NCBI GenBank assembly: GCA_030608005.1
Contig: JAUWIX010000004.1
Coordinates: forward strand, 1 to 56,043
Source: Dehalococcoidia bacterium
Lineage (GTDB): Bacteria > Chloroflexota > Dehalococcoidia > Dehalococcoidales > BS750m-G39
Length of the DNA: 56,043 nt
Reading direction: 5' to 3'
Shown here: positions 1-8,665 of the stretch, piece after piece
Numbering within the stretch: position 1 is the first letter of the stretch
Layout: the number at the start of each line of letters is the position of its first letter
Notes under the pieces: generated by a model
Databases searched by the model: none
Seen by the model: the letters and a program-made list of their open reading frames with translations, nothing else
What the model was told of the DNA's origin: nothing
Translations under genes and position numbers: made by a program

Positions 1-180
1 GTTTTACAAGCACTTCAGCAATACACTAATGTAGCAGAGCAAATAGGAGAAGCGGTTGTGAAATTCCAAAAGGCTTTGGTTAGACCTGAGGTTTTACAAG
101 CACTTCAGCAATACACTAATGTAGCAGAGCAAATAGGAGAAGCGGTTTTGAAATTCCAAAAGGCTTTGGGTAGGTCTGAA
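1..180 (+). repeat. Two tandem 90-bp direct repeats (1-90 and 91-180) inside the alaS reading frame
   Basis: First 78 bp of each unit differ at one position (gttGtg vs gttTtg); divergence is confined to the last ~12 bp. Encodes VLQALQQYTNVAEQIGEAVxKFQKAL twice. Confidence 0.97.
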
Positions 181-1836
181 ATTCTACAGACAGTTCAGCA
201 ATTAGGTGAACGGTATCAAGGAATGGCTGAAGTACTACAAAGGTTACAACCAAATTCTGAAGTTCTTAAGGCAGTTCAGCAATGGGGTGAAGAGTACCGT
301 AGGTTGATAAAGATTCCAGGCGAAGATGTATTTAAGCTATATGATACCTATGGCTTCCCCGTGGAGCTAACCGAGGAGATTGCAGCTAATCATGGCTTTT
401 CAGTAGATTTAGACGGCTTTGAGAGAGAGATGGAGAGACAGCGGGAGAGAGCAAGAGCAGCTTGGCCTAAGACTGAGATTAAAGATTTGAGAATTACAGG
501 ACTCGAAGTTATACGCAATGGTAAGATTTTACAGAGAGTTACCTTTCCCAAGGTTAAGTTTGTTGGTTATAAGAATCTCAAACATAAGTCAGTTATTATT
601 AGCCTCTTGGCTGGTAATGACTCTGTAGGAACAGTTGACGAAGGACAAGAGGCAAACCTGATTTTAGAGTCCACTCCTTTCTATGGGGAGATGGGGGGAC
701 AGGTAGGGGATACCGGTGAGATAATCAGCCCATCAGGTAGATTTTCTGTTACCAATACTATTGGAGTTCCACCAGACATTATTACCCACCAGAGGTATGT
801 TATTATCCACCAGGGGTATGTTACCCAAGGCAGTTTAGCGGTGGGGGATGAGGTTGAGGCTATAGTGAATAGAGAGCGGCGGCTTGATATTGCTCGTAAT
901 CATACCGCCACCCATCTACTTCAGTCGGCGCTCCGTCAGGTATTGGGTGCGCATGTTCAGCAACGGGGTTCGCTGGTAGCCCCCGACCGACTTAGATTTG
1001 ACTTCTCCCACCTCAAGGCGCCGACCAGGAAGCAGATAGCTGAGGTGGAGCGAATCGTCAACGAAAAGATTCGCCAGAACCTGAAGGTATATGATGAGGA
1101 CATCCTCTATAAAAAGGCTATAGAGGAAGGGGCTATTGCCCTGTTTGATGAAAAATATGGCGATGTAGTTCGGGTAGTGAAAATTGGCGAACCGAGAATT
1201 AGTGCTGAGCTTTGTGGCGGCACCCATGTCGCTGCCACCGGAGAGATAGGTCTGTTTCTTATTATTAGCGAAAACAGCATTGGTGCCGGCTTGCGCCGCA
1301 TTGAAGCAGTTGCTGGCAGAGGAGCAGAGGCATTTATCGCTCAGCGTTTATCAGATTTACAGGATATTGCCCAATCTCTAGGAGCTTCGCCAGAAGAGAC
1401 TCAGGATAAGGTCTCTAGCCTGGTCGCCGAGCTGGAGAAGGAGCGCAGACAAAGTCTGGCTCTGGAAAGGGAACTGGCTAAGAGAATAGCCGAGTCTTTA
1501 CTAACTCAGGCTGAGGTTATTAATGGAGTAACCGTGCTAGTAGCCAGGGTGCCATCTTTGCCGATGCCGTCCTTGCGAGACATGAGCGATTTGCTTAGGG
1601 ATAGGCTGAGAAGTGCTGTGATAGTCCTGGGAACAGTCTATGAAGACAAGCCTGCTTTTCTAGCCGCAGTAACCCCTGACTTGGTGGCTAAAGGCTATGA
1701 TGCTGGAGAAATAGTGAAACAGGTAGCCAGGGTAACCGGGGGCAGTGGTGGGGGTAAAGCAAGATTAGGTCAGGCAGGGGGTAAAGATAAAAATAAACTA
1801 GATGAGGCTCTCAAGTTGGCGAAAAGCTTAATATAG
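1..1836 (+). CDS. alaS: Alanyl-tRNA synthetase, 3' portion (5' truncated by window), with an in-frame repeat segment at its N-terminal side
   Basis: ORF is open from base 1 in the same frame. Translation contains GEDVFKLYDTYGFPVELTEEIA, HTATHLLQSALRQVLG and AELCGGTHVAATGEIG, which are AlaRS linker and editing-domain motifs, plus a C-terminal GGSGGGKARLGQAGG. Confidence 0.93.
   Translation, partial: VLQALQQYTNVAEQIGEAVVKFQKALVRPEVLQALQQYTNVAEQIGEAVLKFQKALGRSEILQTVQQLGERYQGMAEVLQRLQPNSEVLKAVQQWGEEYRRLIKIPGEDVFKLYDTYGFPVELTEEIAANHGFSVDLDGFEREMERQRERARAAWPKTEIKDLRITGLEVIRNGKILQRVTFPKVKFVGYKNLKHKSVIISLLAGNDSVGTVDEGQEANLILESTPFYGEMGGQVGDTGEIISPSGRFSVTNTIGVPPDIITHQRYVIIHQGYVTQGSLAVGDEVEAIVNRERRLDIARNHTATHLLQSALRQVLGAHVQQRGSLVAPDRLRFDFSHLKAPTRKQIAEVERIVNEKIRQNLKVYDEDILYKKAIEEGAIALFDEKYGDVVRVVKIGEPRISAELCGGTHVAATGEIGLFLIISENSIGAGLRRIEAVAGRGAEAFIAQRLSDLQDIAQSLGASPEETQDKVSSLVAELEKERRQSLALERELAKRIAESLLTQAEVINGVTVLVARVPSLPMPSLRDMSDLLRDRLRSAVIVLGTVYEDKPAFLAAVTPDLVAKGYDAGEIVKQVARVTGGSGGGKARLGQAGGKDKNKLDEALKLAKSLI
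781..822 (+). repeat. 21-bp tandem duplication within alaS
   Basis: attacccaccagaggtatgtt / attatccaccaggggtatgtt, encoding ITHQRYV-IIHQGYV. Confidence 0.85.
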
Positions 1837-1878
1837 GATTGATACCCATTATCTAAAACAACCAGAAGGGCTGAAGAC

Positions 1879-2493
1879 GTGGAGTTAAGCGACATTATAG
1901 GAATCGTAATTGGGGTAGTTGGTGCTATTCCTTCTTATATTATAGCGTGGAATAAATGGCGGAAGAGGAGTCCTAGTTTATCAGTGGGTAAATGGTTGCG
2001 GGAAACGCGACAGAGTTACCCCTTCCTATTGGGTATAGTTTTTTCAGCAGTAATGGTTATGCTTTTTGTCTGTCCATTTGGGGAAGGGAAACCGGAAATT
2101 ACTATTACCTCTCCACTAGACAATGCTTTAGTCTTTCAAGATATTACTGTTGAGGGTTATACTACTAAGGAGCTAAGTAAGGACGCATATCTATATATAG
2201 TGATTGAACGTGGAGGGCTGTGGTGGCCACAGTGCAGCGAGGTCGCAGTTGGATATTCTCAGACGACTAAGAAATACCAATTTCAAACTCCTGCTAGGAT
2301 TGGGCAAGAAGAAGAGATTGGGCAGACATTCATAATACGAGCTATTTTAGTTGATTCAGCAGTACACCAGTGCTTTCAAAGCTGGTTTCAGCAGCATACT
2401 ATCGGAGAAGACTGGCCTGGGATTCCAATAACCGAAGTAAGCCGTAGAGGGGAAACAGAGATTTGCCACAGTATCACCGTAACACGCCGATAG
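1879..2493 (+). CDS. Hypothetical protein with N-terminal transmembrane segments and a Big-like extracytoplasmic region
   Basis: GTG start with upstream AGAAGGG; hydrophobic segments IIGIVIGVVGAIPSYIIAW and LLGIVFSAVMVMLFV; followed by PEITITSPLDNALVFQDITVEGYT. Confidence 0.75.
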   Translation: MELSDIIGIVIGVVGAIPSYIIAWNKWRKRSPSLSVGKWLRETRQSYPFLLGIVFSAVMVMLFVCPFGEGKPEITITSPLDNALVFQDITVEGYTTKELSKDAYLYIVIERGGLWWPQCSEVAVGYSQTTKKYQFQTPARIGQEEEIGQTFIIRAILVDSAVHQCFQSWFQQHTIGEDWPGIPITEVSRRGETEICHSITVTRR

Positions 2494-2939
2494 ATAAGTT
2501 TATAAAGCCCAGAAGCCGCTGCCTGGGACTTGATATTGGTGATAAGAGGATTGGGGTGGCTCTCAGTGACTCTGAGGGCATATTAGCCAGCCCATTTACT
2601 ATTATCAACCGCAGGGACGAGAGCCTGGATATAGAGGCTATTACCGACATTATCAGCCAGAAGCAAGTGGGGCAAATTGTTGTCGGTTTGCCACGCTCTA
2701 TGGATGGCAGTCTGGGTGGGCAGGCAGAGAAGGTAAAAGAATTCACCCAGAAACTATGTAGCCATACTGAAGTTCCTGTTGAGTATAGGGACGAGCGTTT
2801 AACCACGGTATTGGCTAAACGCCTGATGCAGGCGGTTAAGACCAAGAAAACCAGGGAAAAAGCCAGGAGCGATGCTCAAGCCGCAGCTCTCATCCTGCAA
2901 GGTTATCTAGACGAAGGACATGGGCCAAAGTTACCATAA
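2463..2939 (+). CDS. ruvX: Putative pre-16S rRNA nuclease / Holliday junction resolvase-like, YqgF family
   Basis: LGLDIGDKRIGVALSDSEGILASPF, VVGLPRSMDGSLGGQAEKV and DERLTTVLAKRLM motifs. Exact start uncertain. Confidence 0.92.
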   Translation: MPQYHRNTPIDKFIKPRSRCLGLDIGDKRIGVALSDSEGILASPFTIINRRDESLDIEAITDIISQKQVGQIVVGLPRSMDGSLGGQAEKVKEFTQKLCSHTEVPVEYRDERLTTVLAKRLMQAVKTKKTREKARSDAQAAALILQGYLDEGHGPKLP

Positions 2940-3014
2940 ATTGCCCTCGGCCGGTCATCTATTTTGTTGAATGTATCAGCTGGCATAAGCTTTTGATATA
3001 AGCAGCCCTTATCA

Positions 3015-3557
3015 TTGGAAATGTGGCTATATTGGTATATGAGAGGAGTAGCTATGCAGATAATTGATAAAGGGTTTGTGAGAGCGCCTAAAAGCTACAT
3101 CATACAGAGCTTGTTTGCCGTGGCGGCGGTAGCCATAATTTTATATTTTGTTGAGGTGCTAACCCACGCTGCTATCGTGGCTGCTCTTGGAGCCAGCGCC
3201 TTTATTGTTTTTGCCATGCCACATTCAATTACCGCCACACCAAGAAGGTTAATCGGTGGGCACACTATTGGAATAATCTGTGGCTCCCTGTGCTACTACG
3301 CTTTTCTCACCGGTCCTTTAGGGGAACTAGCTGCAAATTGGGAATTTAGCCTTTGGTTTGTTTGTGCTTTGTCAGTAGGGCTGTCCATCTTTCTAATGGC
3401 AATTACCAACACTGAGCATCCACCAGCATCAGCTACAGCCCTCGGTATTGTTGCCCATGGAGGGTCATATCAAATAGTTATTTTTGTCTTATTATGTGCC
3501 GTAAGCTTAGCTATTATCAGAAGATTGCTGAGGGGGTACCTAAGAGACTTGTATTGA
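3015..3557 (+). CDS. HPP family membrane protein
   Basis: Four or five hydrophobic segments and the NTEHPPASATALG signature; GHTIGIICGSL. Confidence 0.85.
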   Translation: MEMWLYWYMRGVAMQIIDKGFVRAPKSYIIQSLFAVAAVAIILYFVEVLTHAAIVAALGASAFIVFAMPHSITATPRRLIGGHTIGIICGSLCYYAFLTGPLGELAANWEFSLWFVCALSVGLSIFLMAITNTEHPPASATALGIVAHGGSYQIVIFVLLCAVSLAIIRRLLRGYLRDLY

Positions 3558-3564
3558 GGTAAAT

Positions 3565-4686
3565 ATGGACTTCAATCTTAATGAACAAGAGAAGATGTTG
3601 CAGAGGATGGCAGGGGAGTTTGCCATCAAGCTAGTCGAGCCGCGAGCTGCTGAAATTGACTCCAGCGGGCAGTTTCCCTTTGACCTAGCTAAGGAAATAG
3701 GCGAACGGGGATACCAGGGGCTGCCCTATCCTGCCGAGTACGGAGGCAGTGAGGCTGGCTATACCAGTTATACTCTGGTGTTGGAGCAAATTTGCCAGGC
3801 ATCAATGACTGTTGGTGCCATTATGGCAATAAATACTGTCCCAGAGGAGGCAATATTTCGCTTTGGTAATGAGGAGCAGAAAAAGACCTTCCTGGCTCCT
3901 CTGGTTCAAGGTGAGTTGCTTGGCAGTATCGCCTTTACTGAAGCCGAGACAGGCTCAGACCCGGAAGCAATCGCTACCATCGCCAGGAAAAGCGGCGATG
4001 GCTATGTAATCTCCGGTCAAAAGCACTTTGTCGCTCTCGCCCCCGCAGCCGATTTAGCCCTGGTCTTTACCAGGCGTGAGGGAAAAGGGCTAAACGCTTT
4101 TATCATTGATACCTCCTCTTCAGGGTATAATGTCCGCGAGCCTTGTGAAACCATGGGGTTAAGGGGGTTAGGCACCTCGGTGGTGTATCTTGATGACCTT
4201 TATGTACCTCAGCAGAACCTGCTTGGAGAGGAAGGACAGGGCTTTGGAATCCTTCTTGAAGCTATAACCCTGGGACGGCTGGGGGTAGCGGTGGAGGGAG
4301 TAGCTGTTGCCCAGGCAGCGCTGGAACTGTCTATAGATTATGCTAAGCAGAGAAAAGCCTTGGGTAAACCGCTTGCCAGACTACCCACTATTCAGTGGCA
4401 CCTGGCTGAGATGGCGAGCAGGATAGAGGCTGGCAGGTGGCTGACATATCGGGCTGCCTTCCTCCGTGACCAGGGACTGGATATCAAATATGAATCTTCG
4501 GTAGCCAAGCTCTTTGCCTCTCAAATGACGGTTGAGGTCACCCGGATGGCAATGCAGGTTCACGGTTCATATGGTACTATGAAGACCATGCCCATAGAAC
4601 GGCTATACCGGGATGCTAAAATGACTGAGATATATGTGGGTATCTCCGAGATGCAGCGGAATATCATTGCTAATTATTTAATTTGA
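3565..4686 (+). CDS. Acyl-CoA dehydrogenase family protein
   Basis: IAFTEAETGSDPEAIATIA, YAKQRKALGKPLARLPTIQWHLAEMA and QVHGSYGTMKTMPIERLYRDAKMTEIYVGISEMQRNIIA. Confidence 0.95.
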   Translation: MDFNLNEQEKMLQRMAGEFAIKLVEPRAAEIDSSGQFPFDLAKEIGERGYQGLPYPAEYGGSEAGYTSYTLVLEQICQASMTVGAIMAINTVPEEAIFRFGNEEQKKTFLAPLVQGELLGSIAFTEAETGSDPEAIATIARKSGDGYVISGQKHFVALAPAADLALVFTRREGKGLNAFIIDTSSSGYNVREPCETMGLRGLGTSVVYLDDLYVPQQNLLGEEGQGFGILLEAITLGRLGVAVEGVAVAQAALELSIDYAKQRKALGKPLARLPTIQWHLAEMASRIEAGRWLTYRAAFLRDQGLDIKYESSVAKLFASQMTVEVTRMAMQVHGSYGTMKTMPIERLYRDAKMTEIYVGISEMQRNIIANYLI

Positions 4687-4861
4687 GGGGGAGTTTGAGA
4701 GGGGTTTCGCTTTCCTTTATAACCTATCCCCCTTACCCCCTTCCCTTACTAAGGGAAGGGGGAGTGAAAGCAAGAGAGGGGGCGAAGCCCCCTCTCTAAA
4801 ATCTCTTCCCCCTCTCCTTTTAAGGAGAGGGGGATTAAGGGGGGGAGGTTGATAAGCAATC
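4687..4861. repeat. Composite palindromic intergenic element, copy 1
   Basis: cccccttcccttactaagggaaggggg + agagagggggcgaagccccctctct + ttccccctctccttttaaggagaggggg, ending ggttgataagcaatc. Confidence 0.85.
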
Positions 4862-6030
4862 TTAATAGCTTCCATTTAATACAAACCTGCCTCCATAGTA
4901 AAGCCCGGGCTGGAGAACTCCTGACGCCGCATGGCGTAGTCCCCACGCCGGTATTTCTACCCGTGGGGAGCCAGGGCGCAATTAAAACGCTGACCCCTGA
5001 AGAGGTTAAAGCTCTTGGGCTCGCTATGGTATTGGCTAACACCTACCATCTCTACCTGAGACCTGGCATAGGCATAATCGAGAAAATGGGAGGTTTGCAT
5101 AAGTTTATGAGTTGGGACCGGCCTATTCTTACTGACAGCGGTGGCTATCAGATATTTAGCCTGGCCCCGCTGCGCCAGGTCAACGATGAAGGGGTTATAT
5201 TCCGCTCTCACATTGATGGTAGCCAACATCATATTACCCCAGAGCTAATTATTCAGTTTCAGGAGACCCTTGGTGCTGATATTATTATGGCTCTAGATGA
5301 GTGTCCAGCATATTATGATAGCTTTGAAAAGGTAAACAGGGCAATGGACAGAACACATCGGTGGGCGGAGAGATGCCAGAAAGCTCAAAAACGCCATGAC
5401 CAGGCTCTATACGCTATTGTGCAGGGCGGCATCTTCCCTCAACTTCGGCGTCAATCGGCGGAATACCTTACTTCATTAGAATTTCCCGGTCACGCTATTG
5501 GCGGCTTGAGCCTTGGGGAACCCAAAGAGGTAACTCTAGCCATGATTGAAGAGACGGCGGCTTTGTTGCCGGAGAGTAAACCACGATATCTTATGGGGGT
5601 GGGCTCTCCAGAGGATATTATTGAGGCTGTAGCTAGAGGGATTGACATCTTTGATAGTGCCCTGCCTACCCGTGTAGCCCGAAATGGCGCCCTCTTTACC
5701 TGGCAGGGGAGGCGTAACATTGGAAATGCTGCCTATAGCCAGATGGAGCAGCCTATTGTTCCCGGCTGCGATTGCTATACCTGTCGTAATTTCTCAGCAG
5801 CTTATCTACACCACCTGTTCGGTTGTGACGAGCTATTAGCCTATAGATTAGCTACTATTCATAACCTGAGCTTCATAAGTAACTTAATGGGTAAAATAAG
5901 AAATGCCATTCAGGATGGCACCTTCCTCTCTTTTAAGGATAACTTCCTGACAAATTACCAGCCTACTGATGAGCAGATACGGCTCAGCCAAAAGCAGAAG
6001 TGGCTGGAAAGGCGCAACTTGAGCCAGTAG
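4849..6030 (+). CDS. tgt: tRNA-guanine transglycosylase
   Basis: LANTYHLYLRPG, DSGGYQIFSL, GGLSLGEPK, YLMGVGSPEDI and the zinc-site CDCYTCRNFSAAYLHHLF. TTG start. Confidence 0.95.
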   Translation: MISNLNSFHLIQTCLHSKARAGELLTPHGVVPTPVFLPVGSQGAIKTLTPEEVKALGLAMVLANTYHLYLRPGIGIIEKMGGLHKFMSWDRPILTDSGGYQIFSLAPLRQVNDEGVIFRSHIDGSQHHITPELIIQFQETLGADIIMALDECPAYYDSFEKVNRAMDRTHRWAERCQKAQKRHDQALYAIVQGGIFPQLRRQSAEYLTSLEFPGHAIGGLSLGEPKEVTLAMIEETAALLPESKPRYLMGVGSPEDIIEAVARGIDIFDSALPTRVARNGALFTWQGRRNIGNAAYSQMEQPIVPGCDCYTCRNFSAAYLHHLFGCDELLAYRLATIHNLSFISNLMGKIRNAIQDGTFLSFKDNFLTNYQPTDEQIRLSQKQKWLERRNLSQ

Positions 6031-6044
6031 TTGATTAAACCCGG

Positions 6045-6278
6045 CTATATCTCCTCACCAACCGGGTCAACCCTCACCCCTCTGGAGATAGCCCAAGCAA
6101 TTCCAGCTTCAATATCCTTCTCCTCACCCTCAAGCTCCAGTTCTATCCAGCCTCTGTCCTCGGTGGCATCAGCCCGGTGAATATTGGTTGCCAGGTTGAA
6201 CTGCTGACCAATATTATAAATAATTGGCTCAGAGCTTACCTCTGGGCAAAAGGTAAGCATTACCCGCCGTTTTGCCAT
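6045..6278 (-). CDS. Stand-alone NIL domain protein
   Basis: 77 aa; MAKRRVMLTFCPEVSSEPIIYNIGQQFNLATNIHRADATEDRGWIELELEGEEKDIEAGIAWAISRGVRVDPV resembles the NIL domain in the ferredoxin at 8224..8634. Confidence 0.8.
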   Translation of the reverse strand: MAKRRVMLTFCPEVSSEPIIYNIGQQFNLATNIHRADATEDRGWIELELEGEEKDIEAGIAWAISRGVRVDPVGEEI

Positions 6279-7264
6279 TTCTGCCCCCTTTCTACCGGCA
6301 TTCCCATTTTATATAGGCGCTGCCCGATGAGCCTCGCTTCATTGATAATACCCTCAATGCTCTCTCTTACCGTGGGTATTTCATGTATTAATCCTACCAC
6401 CTGACCACAGGCAATAGTGGCATCATTGACATCACCGCTAATGTAGCTCCTTTTGCTTCTATCACCGCTTATCATCGGCAGGAGCTGTTCCAATGTAGCC
6501 CCTTTCTCTTCCATCTCCAGCACTCTTTGGGCGAAATCTGTCTTCATTACCCTGGCAGCATTTTTGATAGAACGCTCAATGATTAAGGTATCCGTTTCTC
6601 TAGCTTGTAGCAGCCACTGCACGATTTCGGGATGCAGGGCACATTCCTTGCTGACCATGAACCGAGTGCCCATAAGCACACCCTCAGCGCCCAGGGCTAA
6701 GGCAGCAATAAAGCCCCTGGCATCGGCAATACCTCCGCCGGCGATAACCGGGATGTTAACCGCACCTACAGAAATAGGGATAAGGACTAGGGAGGTTACA
6801 TCATCCATACCTGGGTGCCCAGCCGCCTCAAAGCCAACAATGGTTACTGCATCCACTCCCACTCGCTCCGCCGTTTTAGCATCTTTTACCCTTGCTACCT
6901 TGTGTATTATCTTCACCCCGGCATCCTTGAGTCGCTTCATATATGGCTCTGGGCTTCTCCCAGCGGTCTCAATAATCTTTACCCCTTCCTCAATGGCAAC
7001 ATCAATATACTCTTCGTAGTTTATCTGTTGCAAGGTTGGCAGCAAGGTGATATTTATGGCAAATGGTTTATCGGTCAGGCTTTTTGTCTTCTTAATCTCC
7101 TCTCGGAGTTCTTTGGCAGTGGAGAAGGTGAGTGCGGCAATAATGCCCAAGCCCCCAGCTTTAGAAACCGCTGCTACCAGCTCAGCCCGCGATAGCCATA
7201 GCATTGCCCCCTGGATTATAGGATATTCTATACCCAACATTTCGGTAATTCTGGTTCTAAACAC
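6260..7264 (-). CDS. Nitronate monooxygenase / 2-nitropropane dioxygenase-like FMN enzyme
   Basis: YPIIQGAMLWLSRAELVAAVSKAGGLGIIAA, GFEAAGHPG, VIAGGGIADARGFIAALALGAEGVLMGTRF. Confidence 0.93.
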   Translation of the reverse strand: MFRTRITEMLGIEYPIIQGAMLWLSRAELVAAVSKAGGLGIIAALTFSTAKELREEIKKTKSLTDKPFAINITLLPTLQQINYEEYIDVAIEEGVKIIETAGRSPEPYMKRLKDAGVKIIHKVARVKDAKTAERVGVDAVTIVGFEAAGHPGMDDVTSLVLIPISVGAVNIPVIAGGGIADARGFIAALALGAEGVLMGTRFMVSKECALHPEIVQWLLQARETDTLIIERSIKNAARVMKTDFAQRVLEMEEKGATLEQLLPMISGDRSKRSYISGDVNDATIACGQVVGLIHEIPTVRESIEGIINEARLIGQRLYKMGMPVERGQKWQNGG

Positions 7265-7286
7265 AACCGCCCCCTATTCTATTATA

Positions 7287-7489
7287 GATTGTTTACTAAC
7301 CCCTCACCCTTTATCCCTCTCCCCTTACATAAGGGGAGAGGGAAGAGATTCTAGAGAGGGGCTTCGCCCCTCTTAAACACCCCCAAACAAGATAAGGAGA
7401 GTCAAAGAGAGGCTTAGCCTCTCTTAAAAAATCATTTCCCCCTTCCCTTATTAAGGGAAGGGGGCAGGGGGATAGGTTGCTAAACAATC
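7287..7489. repeat. Composite palindromic intergenic element, copy 2, with both inverted ends readable
   Basis: Left end GATTGTTTACTAACC (7287-7301); right end GGTTGCTAAACAATC (7475-7489); internal hairpins tagagaggggcttcgcccctctta and agagaggcttagcctctct. Confidence 0.88.
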
Positions 7490-8220
7490 TCTTCTATAGA
7501 CATTTGACAGAGCTTTACCTCACCCCAGAGTCCCACCTTATCATCCTTGATAATAATCATTCCCTTCAACCCATCAATACCCTGGGCGAATTCAATCCCA
7601 CTGGGGATATCGTTGGGCTGGGCAATCAGGTTGCCTATGGCAGTGGCGGCAGCATCAGCCAGAGCAGCTGATTTGGAAACCACTATAACTGCATCGGCTT
7701 TACCATAACTCAGAGAATGCCCCACTGTTCCAGAAGAGGTGCAAATGCCTAGCGGTGTATCCTGCCCATTGATTTCCAGACCAATCTTGCCAGTTAAGGG
7801 CGATTTTCCAGCGTAAATCCCTATTAGTCTTTTCCTCGAGCTCTTCAGATAGATATCGCCCCCGTTTTCTACAATAATCTCGGGGGAAAAGGCTAGAAGC
7901 TGGCTGCCAACAAACTCAGCTATAGCTCCAGCTACTGAAGCCATAGGACCAATTCCTACTTTCCTTGCTGATTCTGCCATCTCGCTTACAAGGGGAGGGG
8001 CATCATCACCGATGGTGACCGGCTCCAGAGAGGTGAGAAATGATGGATGTCGCTCAATATACCTTTCCAGGGTGTCACGATATTTCAATACTAGCTTAAG
8101 TGCTTTCCGCTTCAGGTTAGTCCGGGCGCGGATATATAAATCTGTCTCCTTTACCACCACATTGAAAGAGACTAAGTCTTTATCTTTAACCCAGTGGCGA
8201 TAGGCTCTTGGCTGATACAT
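7480..8220 (-). CDS. UPF0280 family (COG2122, ApbE-like) protein
   Basis: IGDDAPPLVSEMAESARKVGIGPMASVAGAIAEFVG and NGGDIYLKSS; clustered with DUF39 and NIL-ferredoxin. Confidence 0.87.
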   Translation of the reverse strand: MYQPRAYRHWVKDKDLVSFNVVVKETDLYIRARTNLKRKALKLVLKYRDTLERYIERHPSFLTSLEPVTIGDDAPPLVSEMAESARKVGIGPMASVAGAIAEFVGSQLLAFSPEIIVENGGDIYLKSSRKRLIGIYAGKSPLTGKIGLEINGQDTPLGICTSSGTVGHSLSYGKADAVIVVSKSAALADAAATAIGNLIAQPNDIPSGIEFAQGIDGLKGMIIIKDDKVGLWGEVKLCQMSIEEIV

Positions 8221-8223
8221 GGA

Positions 8224-8634
8224 CTAGAAATGCACCTCCATAGCTCGTGGAGGGCAAGCCTTTATACATAGTCCACAAGCCACGCACTTTTCATTATGAA
8301 AGTCGACCTGCCTGGTTACGGGGTCAAGTTCAAAGGCGCCGGTGGGGCAAATAGTGATGCAGGCACCGCAATGGGTGCATCTTTCCTCATTGCGAATAAC
8401 ATTCTGGCTGAGTGATTGAATTCTCACCCCACTTTTAGTCAGATACCTGATACCTTTATCATATTCTTTCTGTTTCCCACTCAATTCCAATACCAGTAGC
8501 CCCTCCTCTTCAGGGGTAATTGAAGCTTTTAAAATATTAAATTCAAGGTCATAATCCTTAGCTAGCCGGCATACTATAGGATGCTCCACGACCCACTTTG
8601 GAAAATGTAGGACTATTCTCTTGGAAACAGCCAT
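8224..8634 (-). CDS. NIL domain plus 2x[4Fe-4S] ferredoxin
   Basis: NIL-like N-terminus; CTHCGACITICPTGAF and CVACGLCIKACPPRAM. Confidence 0.92.
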   Translation of the reverse strand: MAVSKRIVLHFPKWVVEHPIVCRLAKDYDLEFNILKASITPEEEGLLVLELSGKQKEYDKGIRYLTKSGVRIQSLSQNVIRNEERCTHCGACITICPTGAFELDPVTRQVDFHNEKCVACGLCIKACPPRAMEVHF

Positions 8635-8665
8635 TTTTGTCTCCTTTCCCAGGACAGGGTGTTTG

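Noticed and set aside
1-180. Tandem 90-bp repeats as a CRISPR-like array
   Set aside because: Units are contiguous with no spacers, and are in frame with a protein-coding gene.
2940-3014. Possible ncRNA between ruvX and the HPP gene
   Set aside because: Only weak, unconvincing hairpins; no promoter/terminator pair.
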